From an uncultured Mucispirillum sp. (GTDB taxonomy: Bacteria; Chrysiogenota; Deferribacteres; Deferribacterales; Mucispirillaceae): a stretch of DNA of 64,000 nt. This document shows positions 1 to 10,891 of this stretch, one piece after another. The translations under genes were made by a program, and so were the position numbers. Where the stretch lies: positions 1 to 64,000 of the forward strand of contig CALUWI010000012.1 in assembly GCA_944324465.1 (NCBI GenBank), given 5' to 3'. Within the stretch, counting starts at the first letter, position 1, and the number at the start of each line of letters is the position of its first letter. The notes under the pieces were generated by a model. It was not told the origin of the DNA. It saw only the letters and a list, made by a program, of their open reading frames with translations, and ran no database searches.

Positions 1-1643
<1,643 letters not shown>

Positions 1644-1655
1644 ATAATTAAACTT

Positions 1656-1687
1656 AAAGTGGCAGAAGATAATTTCTGCCACTTTTT
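1656..1687 (+). terminator. Rho-independent terminator of the Ig-like protein gene
   Basis: A perfect 12-bp stem (1656-1667 with 1674-1685) closes a 6-nt loop and runs into five Ts, 12 nt after the stop codon. Confidence 0.9.
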
Positions 1688-1748
1688 CATCATCTTTTGA
1701 TATATATAAATTTGTTCTAAATAAATTCTTAAACACACATTATTTTTA

Positions 1749-1777
1749 TTGACTAATCATATTTTTACTATTATAAA
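1749..1777 (+). promoter_or_regulatory. Putative sigma-70 promoter for thrS operon
   Basis: TTGACT (1749-1754), a 17-nt spacer and TATAAA (1772-1777), about 65 nt before the thrS start. The match to the consensus is good, but it was read by eye only. Confidence 0.6.
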
Positions 1778-1843
1778 CTTTATTTACTATATAGGCTTTC
1801 AAGCGTGCAGCTCATACAACTGCAAATGTATAAGGAGCTAATT

Positions 1844-3766
1844 ATGAATATAACATTACCAGATGGTGGCAGTTTAGAATTAGAAGATAATTCTACAATA
1901 TTAGATGCTGCTAAAAAAATCTCTAACAGCCTTGCTAAAAAAGCAGTAGCAGGTGTTATTAATAACAAACTTGTTGATTTAAATACTGCACTTCATAACG
2001 GAGATAATATAAAAATATTAACGGAATCTGATGAAGAAGCATTAGAAATACTTAGACACTCTACAGCTCACTTAATGGCTCAGGCTGTTTTAAGGCTTTA
2101 TCCAGAAACAAAAGTTACTATCGGGCCAGTTGTAGAAAACGGTTTCTACTATGACTTTGACAGAGATACACCATTTACTGTAGAAGATTTAGAAAAAATA
2201 GAAAAAGAAATGGCTAAAATCTCTGCTGAAAATATTGCTATTACTAGAAAAGAAATTTCTGCTGGTGAAGCTGTTGACCGCTTTACAAAAGAAGATGAAA
2301 AATATAAAGTAGAAATTATTAAAGATTTAGGTGTTGATACAGTATCTCTTTATGAACAGGGCGATTTTACAGACCTTTGTCGCGGACCACATGTATCATC
2401 TACTGGTAAAATAAAACATTTCAAACTTTTATCAGTTGCTGGTGCTTACTGGAGAGGTGATGAAAAAAATAAACAGCTGCAAAGAATATACGGCACTTCA
2501 TGGTTTTCTAAAAAAGAACTTGATGACTATTTAAATATGCTTGAAGAAGCTAAAAAACGCGACCACAGACGCCTTGGCAAACAGCTTAAACTTTTTACTA
2601 TAGAAGAAGATGCAGGGGCAGGTTTCCCAATTTATCTTCCAAAAGGTGGTATGCTTAGAGCTGTTTTAGAACAGTTTGAAAGAGAAGAACATATTAAAAG
2701 AGGCTATGACATAGTTTACGGTCCTACTATCCTTAAAAAAGATTTATGGGTATGCTCTGGCCACTATGATAACTACAAAGAAAATATGTATTTTACTGAG
2801 ATAGACGGTATGGAGTTTGGTATTAAACCAATGAACTGCTTATCTCATATTATGATATATAAAAATGACTTACATAGTTACAGAGATTTACCATTAAGAT
2901 ATTTTGAACTTGGCACAGTACATAGGCACGAAAAATCAGGCGTTTTACACGGTCTTATGCGTGTTAGAGCATTTACTCAGGATGATGCTCACATTTTCTG
3001 CCGCGAAGACCAGCTTTTAGAAGAAATTACAAATATCTTAGATTTTGTTAAAACTGTAATGGATATATTTGGCTTTGAATTTATACATACAGTATCTACA
3101 AGACCAGAAGAAAAATTTATCGGCTCAGTAGAAATCTGGGATACTGCAACTAAAGCATTAATTGATGCATTAGAAGCTAAAGGTTTAGATTATACAATTA
3201 ATGAAGGCGATGGTGCTTTCTATGGCCCTAAAATTGATATTAAATTAAAAGATGCTATTGGCAGACTTTGGCAGTGTGCTACAATCCAGTGCGACTTTAA
3301 CCTGCCAGAAAGATTTGATTTAAGCTATATTGGCCAGGACGGCGAAAAACACCGCCCAGTTATGCTGCATAGAGTTATTTTAGGCTCTGTTGATAGATTT
3401 TTAGGCGTATTAATTGAACACTTTGCAGGCGCTTTCCCTGTATGGATATCTCCTGTTCAAGTAAAAATTATGAATATTACTGATGAAAGTGCAGAATATG
3501 CAGAAAATTTATACAGAGAATTAAAACAGGCTGGCATAAGAGTAGAAAAAGACTTAAGAAATGAAAAAATCGGCTACAAAATCAGAGAAGCACAAATGGA
3601 AAAAGTGCCGCACATGATAGTTGTAGGTAATAATGAGATGAATGAAAATAAAGTTTCTGTCAGATTAAGAAATGGTGAAACAAAAAATAATCTTGATTTT
3701 TCTACATATATTAGTGTATTAAAATCATTGATAGATTCAAAATCTCTTGAATTGTGGGCTGAATAA
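1844..3766 (+). CDS. thrS: Threonyl-tRNA synthetase
   Basis: Class II aminoacyl-tRNA synthetase of 640 residues, the usual length, charging tRNA-Thr in the cytoplasm. An N-terminal TGS domain (~1-60) is followed by the editing domain with H-S-T-A-H-L-M near residue 73. The catalytic core has a zinc site supplied by the Cys in P-M-N-C-L-S-H and His residues in D-D-A-H-I-F and V-M-L-H-R-V. The anticodon-binding domain is C-terminal. ATG at 1844 is chosen because AAGGAG lies at 1832-1837; a longer frame from 1805 has no such site and adds residues foreign to the family. It is first in a thrS-infC-rpmI-rplT operon, a classic arrangement. I see no T-box leader in the short upstream region. Confidence 0.97.
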   Translation: MNITLPDGGSLELEDNSTILDAAKKISNSLAKKAVAGVINNKLVDLNTALHNGDNIKILTESDEEALEILRHSTAHLMAQAVLRLYPETKVTIGPVVENGFYYDFDRDTPFTVEDLEKIEKEMAKISAENIAITRKEISAGEAVDRFTKEDEKYKVEIIKDLGVDTVSLYEQGDFTDLCRGPHVSSTGKIKHFKLLSVAGAYWRGDEKNKQLQRIYGTSWFSKKELDDYLNMLEEAKKRDHRRLGKQLKLFTIEEDAGAGFPIYLPKGGMLRAVLEQFEREEHIKRGYDIVYGPTILKKDLWVCSGHYDNYKENMYFTEIDGMEFGIKPMNCLSHIMIYKNDLHSYRDLPLRYFELGTVHRHEKSGVLHGLMRVRAFTQDDAHIFCREDQLLEEITNILDFVKTVMDIFGFEFIHTVSTRPEEKFIGSVEIWDTATKALIDALEAKGLDYTINEGDGAFYGPKIDIKLKDAIGRLWQCATIQCDFNLPERFDLSYIGQDGEKHRPVMLHRVILGSVDRFLGVLIEHFAGAFPVWISPVQVKIMNITDESAEYAENLYRELKQAGIRVEKDLRNEKIGYKIREAQMEKVPHMIVVGNNEMNENKVSVRLRNGETKNNLDFSTYISVLKSLIDSKSLELWAE

Positions 3767-3825
3767 TATTATATATATAGGCTAGAAAGGTATTTAGGGA
3801 ATTATTTCTCTTATGGAGGTGTATC

Positions 3826-4362
3826 ATACCGTCAGTTAAAGATGGAGACAAAGAAAGGGTTAATGATGAGATAACAGCCTCTGAAGTCCGCCTTATTGAT
3901 GATAACGGACAGGCTCTTGGTATCTTATCGTTGCATGAAGCACTTGATGCTGCTAAGGATAAAGGACTGGATTTAGTGGAAGTTGCCGCTAATGCTAAGC
4001 CTCCTGTATGTCGTATTATGGACTACAGTAAATATAAGTTTGAAAAAAACAAAAAAGAAAAAGAGGCTCGTAAAAAACAGCGTCAACATCAGGTTGATGT
4101 TAAAGAAATTAAATTCCGTCCTAAAATTGAAGAGCATGATTATAATGTTAAACTTAAACATATAAGACGCTTTTTAACTGATGGTGATAAGGTCAAGATA
4201 GTTATCCGCTACCGCGGTAGAGAAATAATGTTTCTTGACTCTGGCACCGAGCTTTTAAATAAAATCTCTGTAGATGTAGAAGATTTAGGCGCTATGGAGA
4301 AAAAGCCTGAAATATTAGGCAAACAGCAAATGATGATTATTGCCCCAAAGGCAGCTAAATAA
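3826..4362 (+). CDS. infC: Translation initiation factor IF-3 with non-AUG start
   Basis: IF-3 binds the 30S subunit and checks start-codon and initiator tRNA fidelity. The reading frame clearly extends upstream of the first TTG (3931): bases 3841-3930 encode the family's N-terminal sequence, including R-V-N-D-E-I-T-A-S-E-V-R-L-I-D. A stop at 3778-3780 and the lack of any ATG, GTG or TTG in between leave only AUA (3826) or AUC (3823) as the start. GGAGG at 3815-3819 puts AUA at a 6-nt spacing, giving 178 residues, a normal length. Non-canonical infC starts are known to allow IF-3 to repress its own translation. The C-terminal domain (from ~residue 85) is intact. The choice between AUA and AUC is inference. 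Confidence 0.93.
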   Translation: MPSVKDGDKERVNDEITASEVRLIDDNGQALGILSLHEALDAAKDKGLDLVEVAANAKPPVCRIMDYSKYKFEKNKKEKEARKKQRQHQVDVKEIKFRPKIEEHDYNVKLKHIRRFLTDGDKVKIVIRYRGREIMFLDSGTELLNKISVDVEDLGAMEKKPEILGKQQMMIIAPKAAK

Positions 4363-4403
4363 ACGCTTAATTTTGTAAAGCTAGAAACTATAAAGGAGTA
4401 AAC

Positions 4404-4607
4404 ATGGCTACGCACAAAGTGAAAACCCATAAGGGTGCAAAAAAACGCTTTAAAATCAGTGCTAATGGTAAACTCATTTTCAAAAAACAAGGAATGAGAC
4501 ACATTGCTACTGGCATGAGCAGAAAGCGTAAACGTCAGTTAAAAGAAACTGGTGTTATCACTGGCACAGTGGCAGCAAATATGCGCCGCGTTATGCCTTA
4601 TGCATAA
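4404..4607 (+). CDS. rpmI: Large ribosomal subunit protein bL35
   Basis: 67 residues, very basic, beginning M-A-T-H-K-V-K-T-H-K-G-A-K-K-R-F and containing the family's R-H-I-A-T-G-M-S-R-K-R-K-R-Q-L segment. It is a structural protein of the 50S subunit. AAAGGAG at 4392-4398 precedes the ATG. It sits between infC and rplT as in most bacteria, and in the well-studied operon its expression is coupled to rplT through L20 binding to the mRNA. The length fits the family (about 65). Confidence 0.97.
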   Translation: MATHKVKTHKGAKKRFKISANGKLIFKKQGMRHIATGMSRKRKRQLKETGVITGTVAANMRRVMPYA

Positions 4608-4645
4608 GATATTTATTATCTTATAACTTTTAATCTCGCTATGTG

Positions 4646-4703
4646 TACGGCATTAGGCCGCCGTATGACAGGCAAAATCAAATAACCTAAGTCAAAAGAC
4701 TTA
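4646..4703 (+). promoter_or_regulatory. Two hairpins in the rpmI-rplT intergenic leader
   Basis: TACGGC (4646-4651) pairs with GCCGTA (4660-4665) around an 8-nt loop. TAAGTC (4688-4693) pairs with GACTTA (4698-4703) around AAAA, two nucleotides before the AAGGAGG ribosome site (4706-4712) of rplT. Known L20 autoregulation acts on RNA structure in this operon, so these may be the control element. That role is inferred from position only. Confidence 0.4.
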
Positions 4704-4717
4704 ACAAGGAGGAACAA

Positions 4718-5065
4718 GTGCCTAGAGCTAAAGGTGGTTACAAAACCAGAAGAAGAAGAAAAAACATACTTGCATTAGCAAAAGGATTCAGAGGCAGAAG
4801 AAGGACAGTTTATAATATTGCCCGCCCTACTGTTGAAAGAGCTTTATGCTATGCTTACAGAGACAGACGCAGGAAAAAAAGAGACATGAGAAGATTATGG
4901 ATTACTCGTCTTTCTGCTGCTGCTAAATTAAATAATACTTCATACAGCAAACTTATGGGCAATCTGAAAAAAGCTGGTATAGATTTAAACCGTAAAGTTC
5001 TTTCAGAAATGGCTATAAATGCTCCTGAAGCTTTTGCAGAATTAGTAAAAAGCGTTACAAAATAA
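4718..5065 (+). CDS. rplT: Large ribosomal subunit protein bL20
   Basis: 115 residues, basic, starting (GTG) M-P-R-A-K-G-G-Y-K-T-R-R-R-R-K-N-I-L, the family hallmark. It contains the R-D-R-R-R-K-K-R-D-M-R-R-L-W-I-T-R motif. L20 is an early 50S assembly protein bound to 23S rRNA, and in other bacteria it represses its own operon. AAGGAGG at 4706-4712 fixes the GTG start. It is last in the operon and followed by a strong terminator. The length is typical (117-120). Confidence 0.97.
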   Translation: MPRAKGGYKTRRRRKNILALAKGFRGRRRTVYNIARPTVERALCYAYRDRRRKKRDMRRLWITRLSAAAKLNNTSYSKLMGNLKKAGIDLNRKVLSEMAINAPEAFAELVKSVTK

Positions 5066-5090
5066 GTTTATAACTAAAACTTATAAATAT

Positions 5091-5115
5091 AAAGCCCTCT
5101 TTTGAGGGCTTTTTT
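5091..5115 (+). terminator. Terminator of thrS-infC-rpmI-rplT
   Basis: AAAGCCCTC (5091-5099) pairs with GAGGGCTTT (5104-5112), followed by Ts. The stop codon of the convergent ATPase gene (5114-5116) lies in the T tract. Confidence 0.9.
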
Positions 5116-6343
5116 AGTATAGGAAACCAAATATCCATAATGGAATTTTTTTCTTATATTCTATCTCTATATCATCTAATGCAAGAAATGAATTATCTGT
5201 ATCTTTGATTTGATTAAAATTTTTATTTTGACCACCAATTTCAAATATATATTTTTCTTCACATATAAAATCACCTGATTTGTTACTGTAAATCCCTTTA
5301 TTATTTGATATTATAGAATAGTAGCAGCTTAATTGATTAAAGAAAAATGTTTCACGCATACTTCCTATATCTTTATTAGCTAAATTCATAATATTAGTAT
5401 CTGCCATATATATTTTTTCAGGTTTATCAATATTTTTATAAGCCATACTATTTGCCATAAGCATTCTTATTATTCCTGCATCATCAAGATATACTAAATA
5501 TTCTTTTAATGTTCTAATATCTTTTATATCAAGTATTGTTTTTAATTCTGAAAAGTTAGGCTTAAATGGAACACTAGATATTATACATGAAAGCAGCTTT
5601 TTAATCTTATTTATGCTTACACCGCTTAAATTAGGATATATTGATAATAAATCGTTTTCTATAGTTGTATTTAAACTCTGCTGTAATGTTCTATAAAAAT
5701 CTTCTTTATTACCTATAGTAATTGAATATGGATAGTATCCATAATCTAAATATTTTTTAAATAAAGGGATTATTTTATCATCATGCAAATTATCTACAAT
5801 AAATTCTGCCATTTCTTCATGATGTTCTAATATATCATCTAAGCTGTAGTTATTAAATGAATATTGATAATGAATATTCAAAAATTCTCTAAAACTCATT
5901 CCTTCCATCTTATAAACTACTGCTCTCCTGCTTAAATCATAGTTTCCTTTATGTATATGCATAGCAGAACTTCCAGAAACTATTATTTTAATATTATTAT
6001 ATTTATCATAAATATTTTTTAACTCTTGAGACCAGTTTGGATACTTATGTATTTCATTTAAGCATAAAATTTGTCCGCCATTTTTTTCAAACTCATCTGC
6101 TACTTCTATAATTTTTTGATTACCACTCATTAATATATTATCTAGGCTTATATAGAGTACCTTATCTAATTCATAATTAGATAAATATTGAGCAATTGTT
6201 GTTTTACCGATACCTCTAGCACCTTGTATAATAGATAATCTATGTCCTAACTCATAGGTTTCTATAAAATACCTTTTATACGGCATATTATTTTGTTTAA
6301 TAAATCTTTTATTTCTATGAATAAATTTTCCAGCATACTGCAC
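5114..6343 (-). CDS. ATP-binding protein of the AAA_14/DUF4143 type
   Basis: 409 residues. The N-terminal P-loop domain has Walker A G-A-R-G-I-G-K-T-T (~residues 38-46), a Walker B-like I-L-C-L-N-E-I-H-K and the V-S-G-S-S-A segment typical of this archaeal/bacterial ATPase group. The C-terminal half resembles DUF4143, which often carries a nuclease-like fold. Cellular function is unknown. Such genes are scattered singly in gut bacteria and often vary between strains. The start is GTG at 6343; an ATG at 6286 (M-P-Y-K-R-Y) is an alternative, and neither has a strong ribosome site. It converges on rplT, with its stop inside that operon's terminator. Confidence 0.8.
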   Translation of the reverse strand: MQYAGKFIHRNKRFIKQNNMPYKRYFIETYELGHRLSIIQGARGIGKTTIAQYLSNYELDKVLYISLDNILMSGNQKIIEVADEFEKNGGQILCLNEIHKYPNWSQELKNIYDKYNNIKIIVSGSSAMHIHKGNYDLSRRAVVYKMEGMSFREFLNIHYQYSFNNYSLDDILEHHEEMAEFIVDNLHDDKIIPLFKKYLDYGYYPYSITIGNKEDFYRTLQQSLNTTIENDLLSIYPNLSGVSINKIKKLLSCIISSVPFKPNFSELKTILDIKDIRTLKEYLVYLDDAGIIRMLMANSMAYKNIDKPEKIYMADTNIMNLANKDIGSMRETFFFNQLSCYYSIISNNKGIYSNKSGDFICEEKYIFEIGGQNKNFNQIKDTDNSFLALDDIEIEYKKKIPLWIFGFLY

Positions 6344-6448
6344 CTGTATTTTATATATTTTTTATGGAATACATTACATATTTTTATTTTATCATCTTTT
6401 GGCACAGAGCTTGCTATAAAATTATCAGAATCAAAGCGGAGGCTTTTT

Positions 6449-7378
6449 ATGATAATAAATAACAGCATGTATCTTAATTATTTAAATACTTTACAAAACC
6501 CTAGTAATGATGTAAATGCAACAGATAACGATGATGACAGCACAACAGCTGCAAATTCTTCTGCAAATACACCTATTACACTGCCAGCAAATATGGATAG
6601 CATAGATATTTCCGGCACTACAGATGTAGAAGAAGTTGAAGCTGAAGTTATAGAAAAACCTAAATTTGACTGGAAATATAACACTACAGATGACGGTTAT
6701 CTTCCTGACTTTAAATTAGGCGACTGGGAAAATACTTCCGATATACTTTTTGGCGGCAACACTATGACTGTAGAAGAACGCTCTTATGCAGTGTACCTGC
6801 CTGAAAAATTACAGGAAAAAATGGAAGCTGACCCAGAATTTGCAAAAGAAATCAATGCAAAATTAGAAGAATTTTTTAACTCCGCTAAAAAAGAAAGTGG
6901 TACATTAGATGACGGAACAGAATATAATGTTATCGCTCAGCAAATGGCTGTTGCAATGGACGAAAACGGTAATATTACTCATACTTATGTACGCACAGAA
7001 AGTTACAGCATTTCTAATGCACTTCCAGAAGCTGCAAATGATGAAAATGCAATAGATACTCTTGACTTAAACCCAGATGACAGTAACACAAACACTAATT
7101 CTTTAACAATAAAATACGGCTTTGCAATGTATCAAAGCGTACAGATTGGAAGCAGCAGTAGTAAAGAATTAAGTGAACAGGAAAAAAATTCCAACGCAAT
7201 GTCAGCAATAGGTGTACAGGCTGTTATAACTATTGAAACATCTCAGGTAAGCGGCAGCGAGCCTGTTACAGAAATTAGAAAAGCAAATGGAGATGTTGTT
7301 GAGCTTGAAACTGGTAAACTTATACAAAAACATGCAGGCTACAGCGATGGTCTTCAAAAATATGATGCAAAAGCATAA
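6449..7378 (+). CDS. Acidic protein of unknown function
   Basis: 309 residues, not recognised. ATG 6449 is preceded by GGAGG (6438-6442); a longer frame from 6293 lacks a site and overlaps the divergent ATPase start. There is no signal peptide or membrane segment. Residues ~17-50 are rich in Asp, Asn, Thr and Ser. The middle contains a charged helical stretch (P-E-K-L-Q-E-K-M-E-A-D-P-E-F-A-K) and the C-terminal half has short beta-like strands. The repeat-rich N-terminus and absence of Cys suggest a soluble or non-classically exported protein. No neighbouring gene points to a pathway. A strong terminator follows. Confidence 0.75.
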   Translation: MIINNSMYLNYLNTLQNPSNDVNATDNDDDSTTAANSSANTPITLPANMDSIDISGTTDVEEVEAEVIEKPKFDWKYNTTDDGYLPDFKLGDWENTSDILFGGNTMTVEERSYAVYLPEKLQEKMEADPEFAKEINAKLEEFFNSAKKESGTLDDGTEYNVIAQQMAVAMDENGNITHTYVRTESYSISNALPEAANDENAIDTLDLNPDDSNTNTNSLTIKYGFAMYQSVQIGSSSSKELSEQEKNSNAMSAIGVQAVITIETSQVSGSEPVTEIRKANGDVVELETGKLIQKHAGYSDGLQKYDAKA

Positions 7379-7423
7379 AATTAATTATATTGGCACTATT
7401 TATATAAATTAATTTTTGGAGTT

Positions 7424-7453
7424 AAGCCGTCTAATATATTAGACGGCTTTTTT
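7424..7453 (+). terminator. Terminator after the acidic protein gene
   Basis: A 26-nt perfect palindrome (7424-7449) is followed by a T run to 7453. It lies at the end of the + gene and abuts the stop of the convergent ankyrin gene. Confidence 0.9.
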
Positions 7454-7454
7454 A

Positions 7455-10238
7455 TCAGCATTTATCTTTATTTTTCTTACAGTATTTTTCAATCATATCT
7501 ATTATTTTGCTGTCAGCATTCTGCTCTTTTGCATAAGTAAGTGCATTAAAACCGCTGCTGTCTTTTACATATGCTTTATTTTCAAGAAGCAGTTTTACAT
7601 TATCTGCTACATCATTAAGAATAGCACATTGTAATGGGTTAGGTGTATATTTTGACTTTTTAGATATATTATAATACTCACTAGTATCAATATCCCATTT
7701 ATTTATATTGCTTATATCTATATTTTTTAAAGCAGTTGCAAGATATTTACTATCACTAGTGCATGCAGAAATCTGAACAAGTGGAATATCATCTTGAGAT
7801 ATCATTTTATACTTATCTAATAACTGGCTGCTTTTAAACATAAAAAGACTTGTTAAATTTTTCTTAGATAAAGCAGTTTTTCTTTCTATAAACATTTTAA
7901 TAATTTTATCATTTTCTGTTTTAAAAGCTAATGGAAACGGTGCAGTGTTAGTGTATTCTTTATCAACAGAAAGAGCTGGGTCTGCCCCTTTTTCAAGCAG
8001 TAATTTTACTATATTTTCATCATCTATTAATACAGCATATAATAAAGGAGTTACTTCATTAGGCATAAGCTTTTCTTCTAAAGGCGACTTTTCACATTTA
8101 TTTTTTTCAAAATATCTAAAAGAGCGGATTATTTCATTTATATGGCTGCTTTCCTGATATCCGCTGTAAAAGTTACGGTATTTACATTCATCATAATTAT
8201 CCATAATATAATTAAAAAGTGCATCATCTTTTAATGCAATATTTGTTTTCTGCAGCTCGCCCTTAATATAAGATGCAATATCCTTTGTGCCAAGTTTATC
8301 CGCATACTGCATTATATTTGCACCTTTATATAAGTCATCTAAATTTGCACCATTTTCTATTAACAGTTTTACACTATCAAGGCTTTGTTTTTCAACAGCT
8401 TCAAAAAGAACAGGTTTTCCAAACTGGTTACGCACATTTACATCAAGCCCGTATTTAATAAATAATTTTAACTTTTCAGTATCTCCTGCATTATTAAATA
8501 CAGCAGTGAAAGGCACGCTGCCAAGATACATATTTTCACCCATAATTAAAAGCTGCTCTATATATTTATTATCACGAGCAAACTCAATAGGCACAAAATA
8601 ATAATTATCATAAATATCAAACCCATTTATAATCAAATAATTTGCCAGCTTATTATAGCCTTTTTTTAATGCAATATGCAAAAGCCCTTGAGATACATCA
8701 TTTGTATAATTTAATACTCCGGCTGGTTTTGACTGCACAATCTCTAAAAGTTCTTCTTCGCTTAAATCTATATCATCTGTTTCACTGCGTATAAATTCAT
8801 CTAAAAGATAACTGTATATATTTTGCTCATAATCTATAAACATATCATAAAGCTTTTTATAATAATTCAGTTCTTCACTTTCTACAACAATATCTTCAAA
8901 ATTACTTATTACATCTGCTAATAAACTAGAACAGCTGTATTCAAGTGTAAAATAGCCATTACCTTCATTATTATAAAGCGGTGGTGCACAAGGAATAGGT
9001 GAATAATTATATTTCATTAAAAGTTTTATAATATCTATATTATGGTTAAATATAGCAACAGCAAAAAGATTTGTATGATATTTTACAGGATACTGCATTT
9101 TTAAATGGTTTGCATCCAGCATAGCTTTGAATAACTCCACATCATCATATGTAACAGCTGCTGTCATAGGAAAATATCTTAAATATGGTTCAAAGTCCTC
9201 ATCATATTCTTTTTGGTCCTCTGCTTCATGATATGCTCTTAAATCAAACCCTGTCGCTTCTTCATATAAAGGGTAATTAAGTGATTTTACTGTATCCCTG
9301 TATGGCTCATATTCATTAATAGTCATATTATTTGTAGATGGGTCTGTTAATGCATAGTATTCTTCATCTTCAAGTATATCTGTAAATATATTAAGTAAAT
9401 TATAGTCAGATGATTTTATTTTATCATATAATATAGCTGCACTAACATTTTCTCTTAATTTTACTTCTTTCTTATTTTCATCTATAATATTTGACAGCAT
9501 TTTTATTATATTTTCATTAGATACCATATCTTTATAAAGCTGATATTCTGCAGGTGAAATTTTTGCCCCTGCATTAATAAGCATTTTTACAGCTTCCATA
9601 TTTCTTGTAGATACTGCATAATATAGAGCATCTTTTTCAAATAAATAATCTTTCTGATAAATATTAGATTTTGGAAGATATGCTTTAATCATTTGATTAT
9701 TTTTTAAAAGTATTGCTTTTTGCAGTGGCGTATAATATGTATAGCCGTTTATTTTATCCACTTTTGCATTATGAGATAACAGTAATAATGCCATTTCATA
9801 AGTTGCAGCAAAATCTATGGCTGAAAGATAATATTTTGGAGTAGTCTGGTTTACATCTGCACCCTTATCTAATAAATATTTTACCATTTCTATATTATTA
9901 TTTTCAACAGCTTTCATAAGTGCAGAACTTTCTGGAAAATAATTTAATGCATTTACATCTGCACCAAGAGTAACAAGTTTTTTTACCATTTTTAAATCAT
10001 TAAATAATACAGCAATATATAATAGAGTTGGATACTTGCCTGTAAACTTTTTATCTAAAAATACTTCTTCATTAGCTGCTCTTTCATTTACGCCGCATTT
10101 ATTTATAAATTCATTAATCTTATTATAGCTTTCTAATATGCAGTCTTTATTTATATCTGGTGTGTAATATGATGCAAAAGTATAACTTTGCATAAATAAT
10201 ACTAATAATACTATATATAATTTTTTCACAAAACTCAT
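7455..10238 (-). CDS. Large exported ankyrin-repeat protein
   Basis: 927 residues. A Sec-type signal peptide (K-K-L-Y-I-V-L-L-V-L-F-M-Q-S-Y-T-F-A, cleavage near 22-23) is followed by ankyrin repeats in several blocks: ~70-240, ~355-420, ~540-660, ~725-790 and ~880-920. They show the 'G-A-D-V-N' and 'L-L-x-x-G/K-A' signatures. The regions between look like degenerate repeats. Ankyrin stacks mediate protein-protein contact; a periplasmic or secreted location is inferred from the signal. GAGG precedes the ATG. The DUF2062 gene lies 27 nt upstream on the same strand and may be co-transcribed. Ligand and role are unknown. Confidence 0.85.
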   Translation of the reverse strand: MSFVKKLYIVLLVLFMQSYTFASYYTPDINKDCILESYNKINEFINKCGVNERAANEEVFLDKKFTGKYPTLLYIAVLFNDLKMVKKLVTLGADVNALNYFPESSALMKAVENNNIEMVKYLLDKGADVNQTTPKYYLSAIDFAATYEMALLLLSHNAKVDKINGYTYYTPLQKAILLKNNQMIKAYLPKSNIYQKDYLFEKDALYYAVSTRNMEAVKMLINAGAKISPAEYQLYKDMVSNENIIKMLSNIIDENKKEVKLRENVSAAILYDKIKSSDYNLLNIFTDILEDEEYYALTDPSTNNMTINEYEPYRDTVKSLNYPLYEEATGFDLRAYHEAEDQKEYDEDFEPYLRYFPMTAAVTYDDVELFKAMLDANHLKMQYPVKYHTNLFAVAIFNHNIDIIKLLMKYNYSPIPCAPPLYNNEGNGYFTLEYSCSSLLADVISNFEDIVVESEELNYYKKLYDMFIDYEQNIYSYLLDEFIRSETDDIDLSEEELLEIVQSKPAGVLNYTNDVSQGLLHIALKKGYNKLANYLIINGFDIYDNYYFVPIEFARDNKYIEQLLIMGENMYLGSVPFTAVFNNAGDTEKLKLFIKYGLDVNVRNQFGKPVLFEAVEKQSLDSVKLLIENGANLDDLYKGANIMQYADKLGTKDIASYIKGELQKTNIALKDDALFNYIMDNYDECKYRNFYSGYQESSHINEIIRSFRYFEKNKCEKSPLEEKLMPNEVTPLLYAVLIDDENIVKLLLEKGADPALSVDKEYTNTAPFPLAFKTENDKIIKMFIERKTALSKKNLTSLFMFKSSQLLDKYKMISQDDIPLVQISACTSDSKYLATALKNIDISNINKWDIDTSEYYNISKKSKYTPNPLQCAILNDVADNVKLLLENKAYVKDSSGFNALTYAKEQNADSKIIDMIEKYCKKNKDKC

Positions 10239-10265
10239 ATCCTCTTTTTGCTTAATTTACAATTA

Positions 10266-10802
10266 CTAAAATGCTCCTTCCAGATTGCTGTTTCGCATTT
10301 TTCTTGCAGCATACTTATCTCTCAGCCTGCATGCATATCTGTAACTTATAAAATATCCTGTGACAGAGAAAAATATCATAAGAATAAAGCTGCCAAGTAG
10401 TATAGGTTTACCCCAGAATATAAATATCTGTTTAACACCTTCCATTATCCCATTTTCAAAAAAACCAATAAATTCACTATATCCACCTATTTCCTGCCCC
10501 ATAATAAAGGAACCTGTTATATAATATAGATAGAATAGTGGAATATTTGTAAAAGAATTACTAATCCATGTCCATGCAATACCTATTGGCAGGCTGAAAT
10601 GAAACTTAAAAAATCTAGCAACCAACCATATAAGCAGAACTATATTCATCTGACCAACAACAGGTGTAAATCCGCAGAAAAGACCAACAGCTGTGCCCCA
10701 TGCACTATATTGCGGATTATTCCGCTCCTTTTTCATTGGAATAATTAATTTTAAATAACAATATCTGTATAGACTGATTAAATAATTTTTTATTTTCTTC
10801 AT
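10266..10802 (-). CDS. DUF2062 membrane protein
   Basis: 178 residues from ATG 10802, which has GAGGT at a proper distance; the longer frame from 10850 lacks one. The W-G-T-A-V-G-L-F-C-G-F-T-P segment near residue 50 and a following set of hydrophobic helices (three to four membrane spans) match DUF2062, a family of small inner-membrane proteins sometimes fused or linked to glycosyltransferases. The biochemical role is not established. It is read just upstream of the exported ankyrin protein on the same strand. Confidence 0.8.
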   Translation of the reverse strand: MKKIKNYLISLYRYCYLKLIIPMKKERNNPQYSAWGTAVGLFCGFTPVVGQMNIVLLIWLVARFFKFHFSLPIGIAWTWISNSFTNIPLFYLYYITGSFIMGQEIGGYSEFIGFFENGIMEGVKQIFIFWGKPILLGSFILMIFFSVTGYFISYRYACRLRDKYAARKMRNSNLEGAF

Positions 10803-10891
10803 ATATACCTCAATTGTATGCATCATATCATAACAAGAAAATATATACAAGATACTATTTACTTTTACAAATTTTCTTTTATATTATTTAT

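Noticed and set aside
1805-1843. Longer thrS start
   Set aside because: No ribosome site and no family similarity; ATG 1844 has AAGGAG and gives the normal length.
5114-6343. AAA/DUF4143 gene as a defence system
   Set aside because: It stands alone, with no nuclease, methylase or toxin partner; the family is widespread without a proven defence role.
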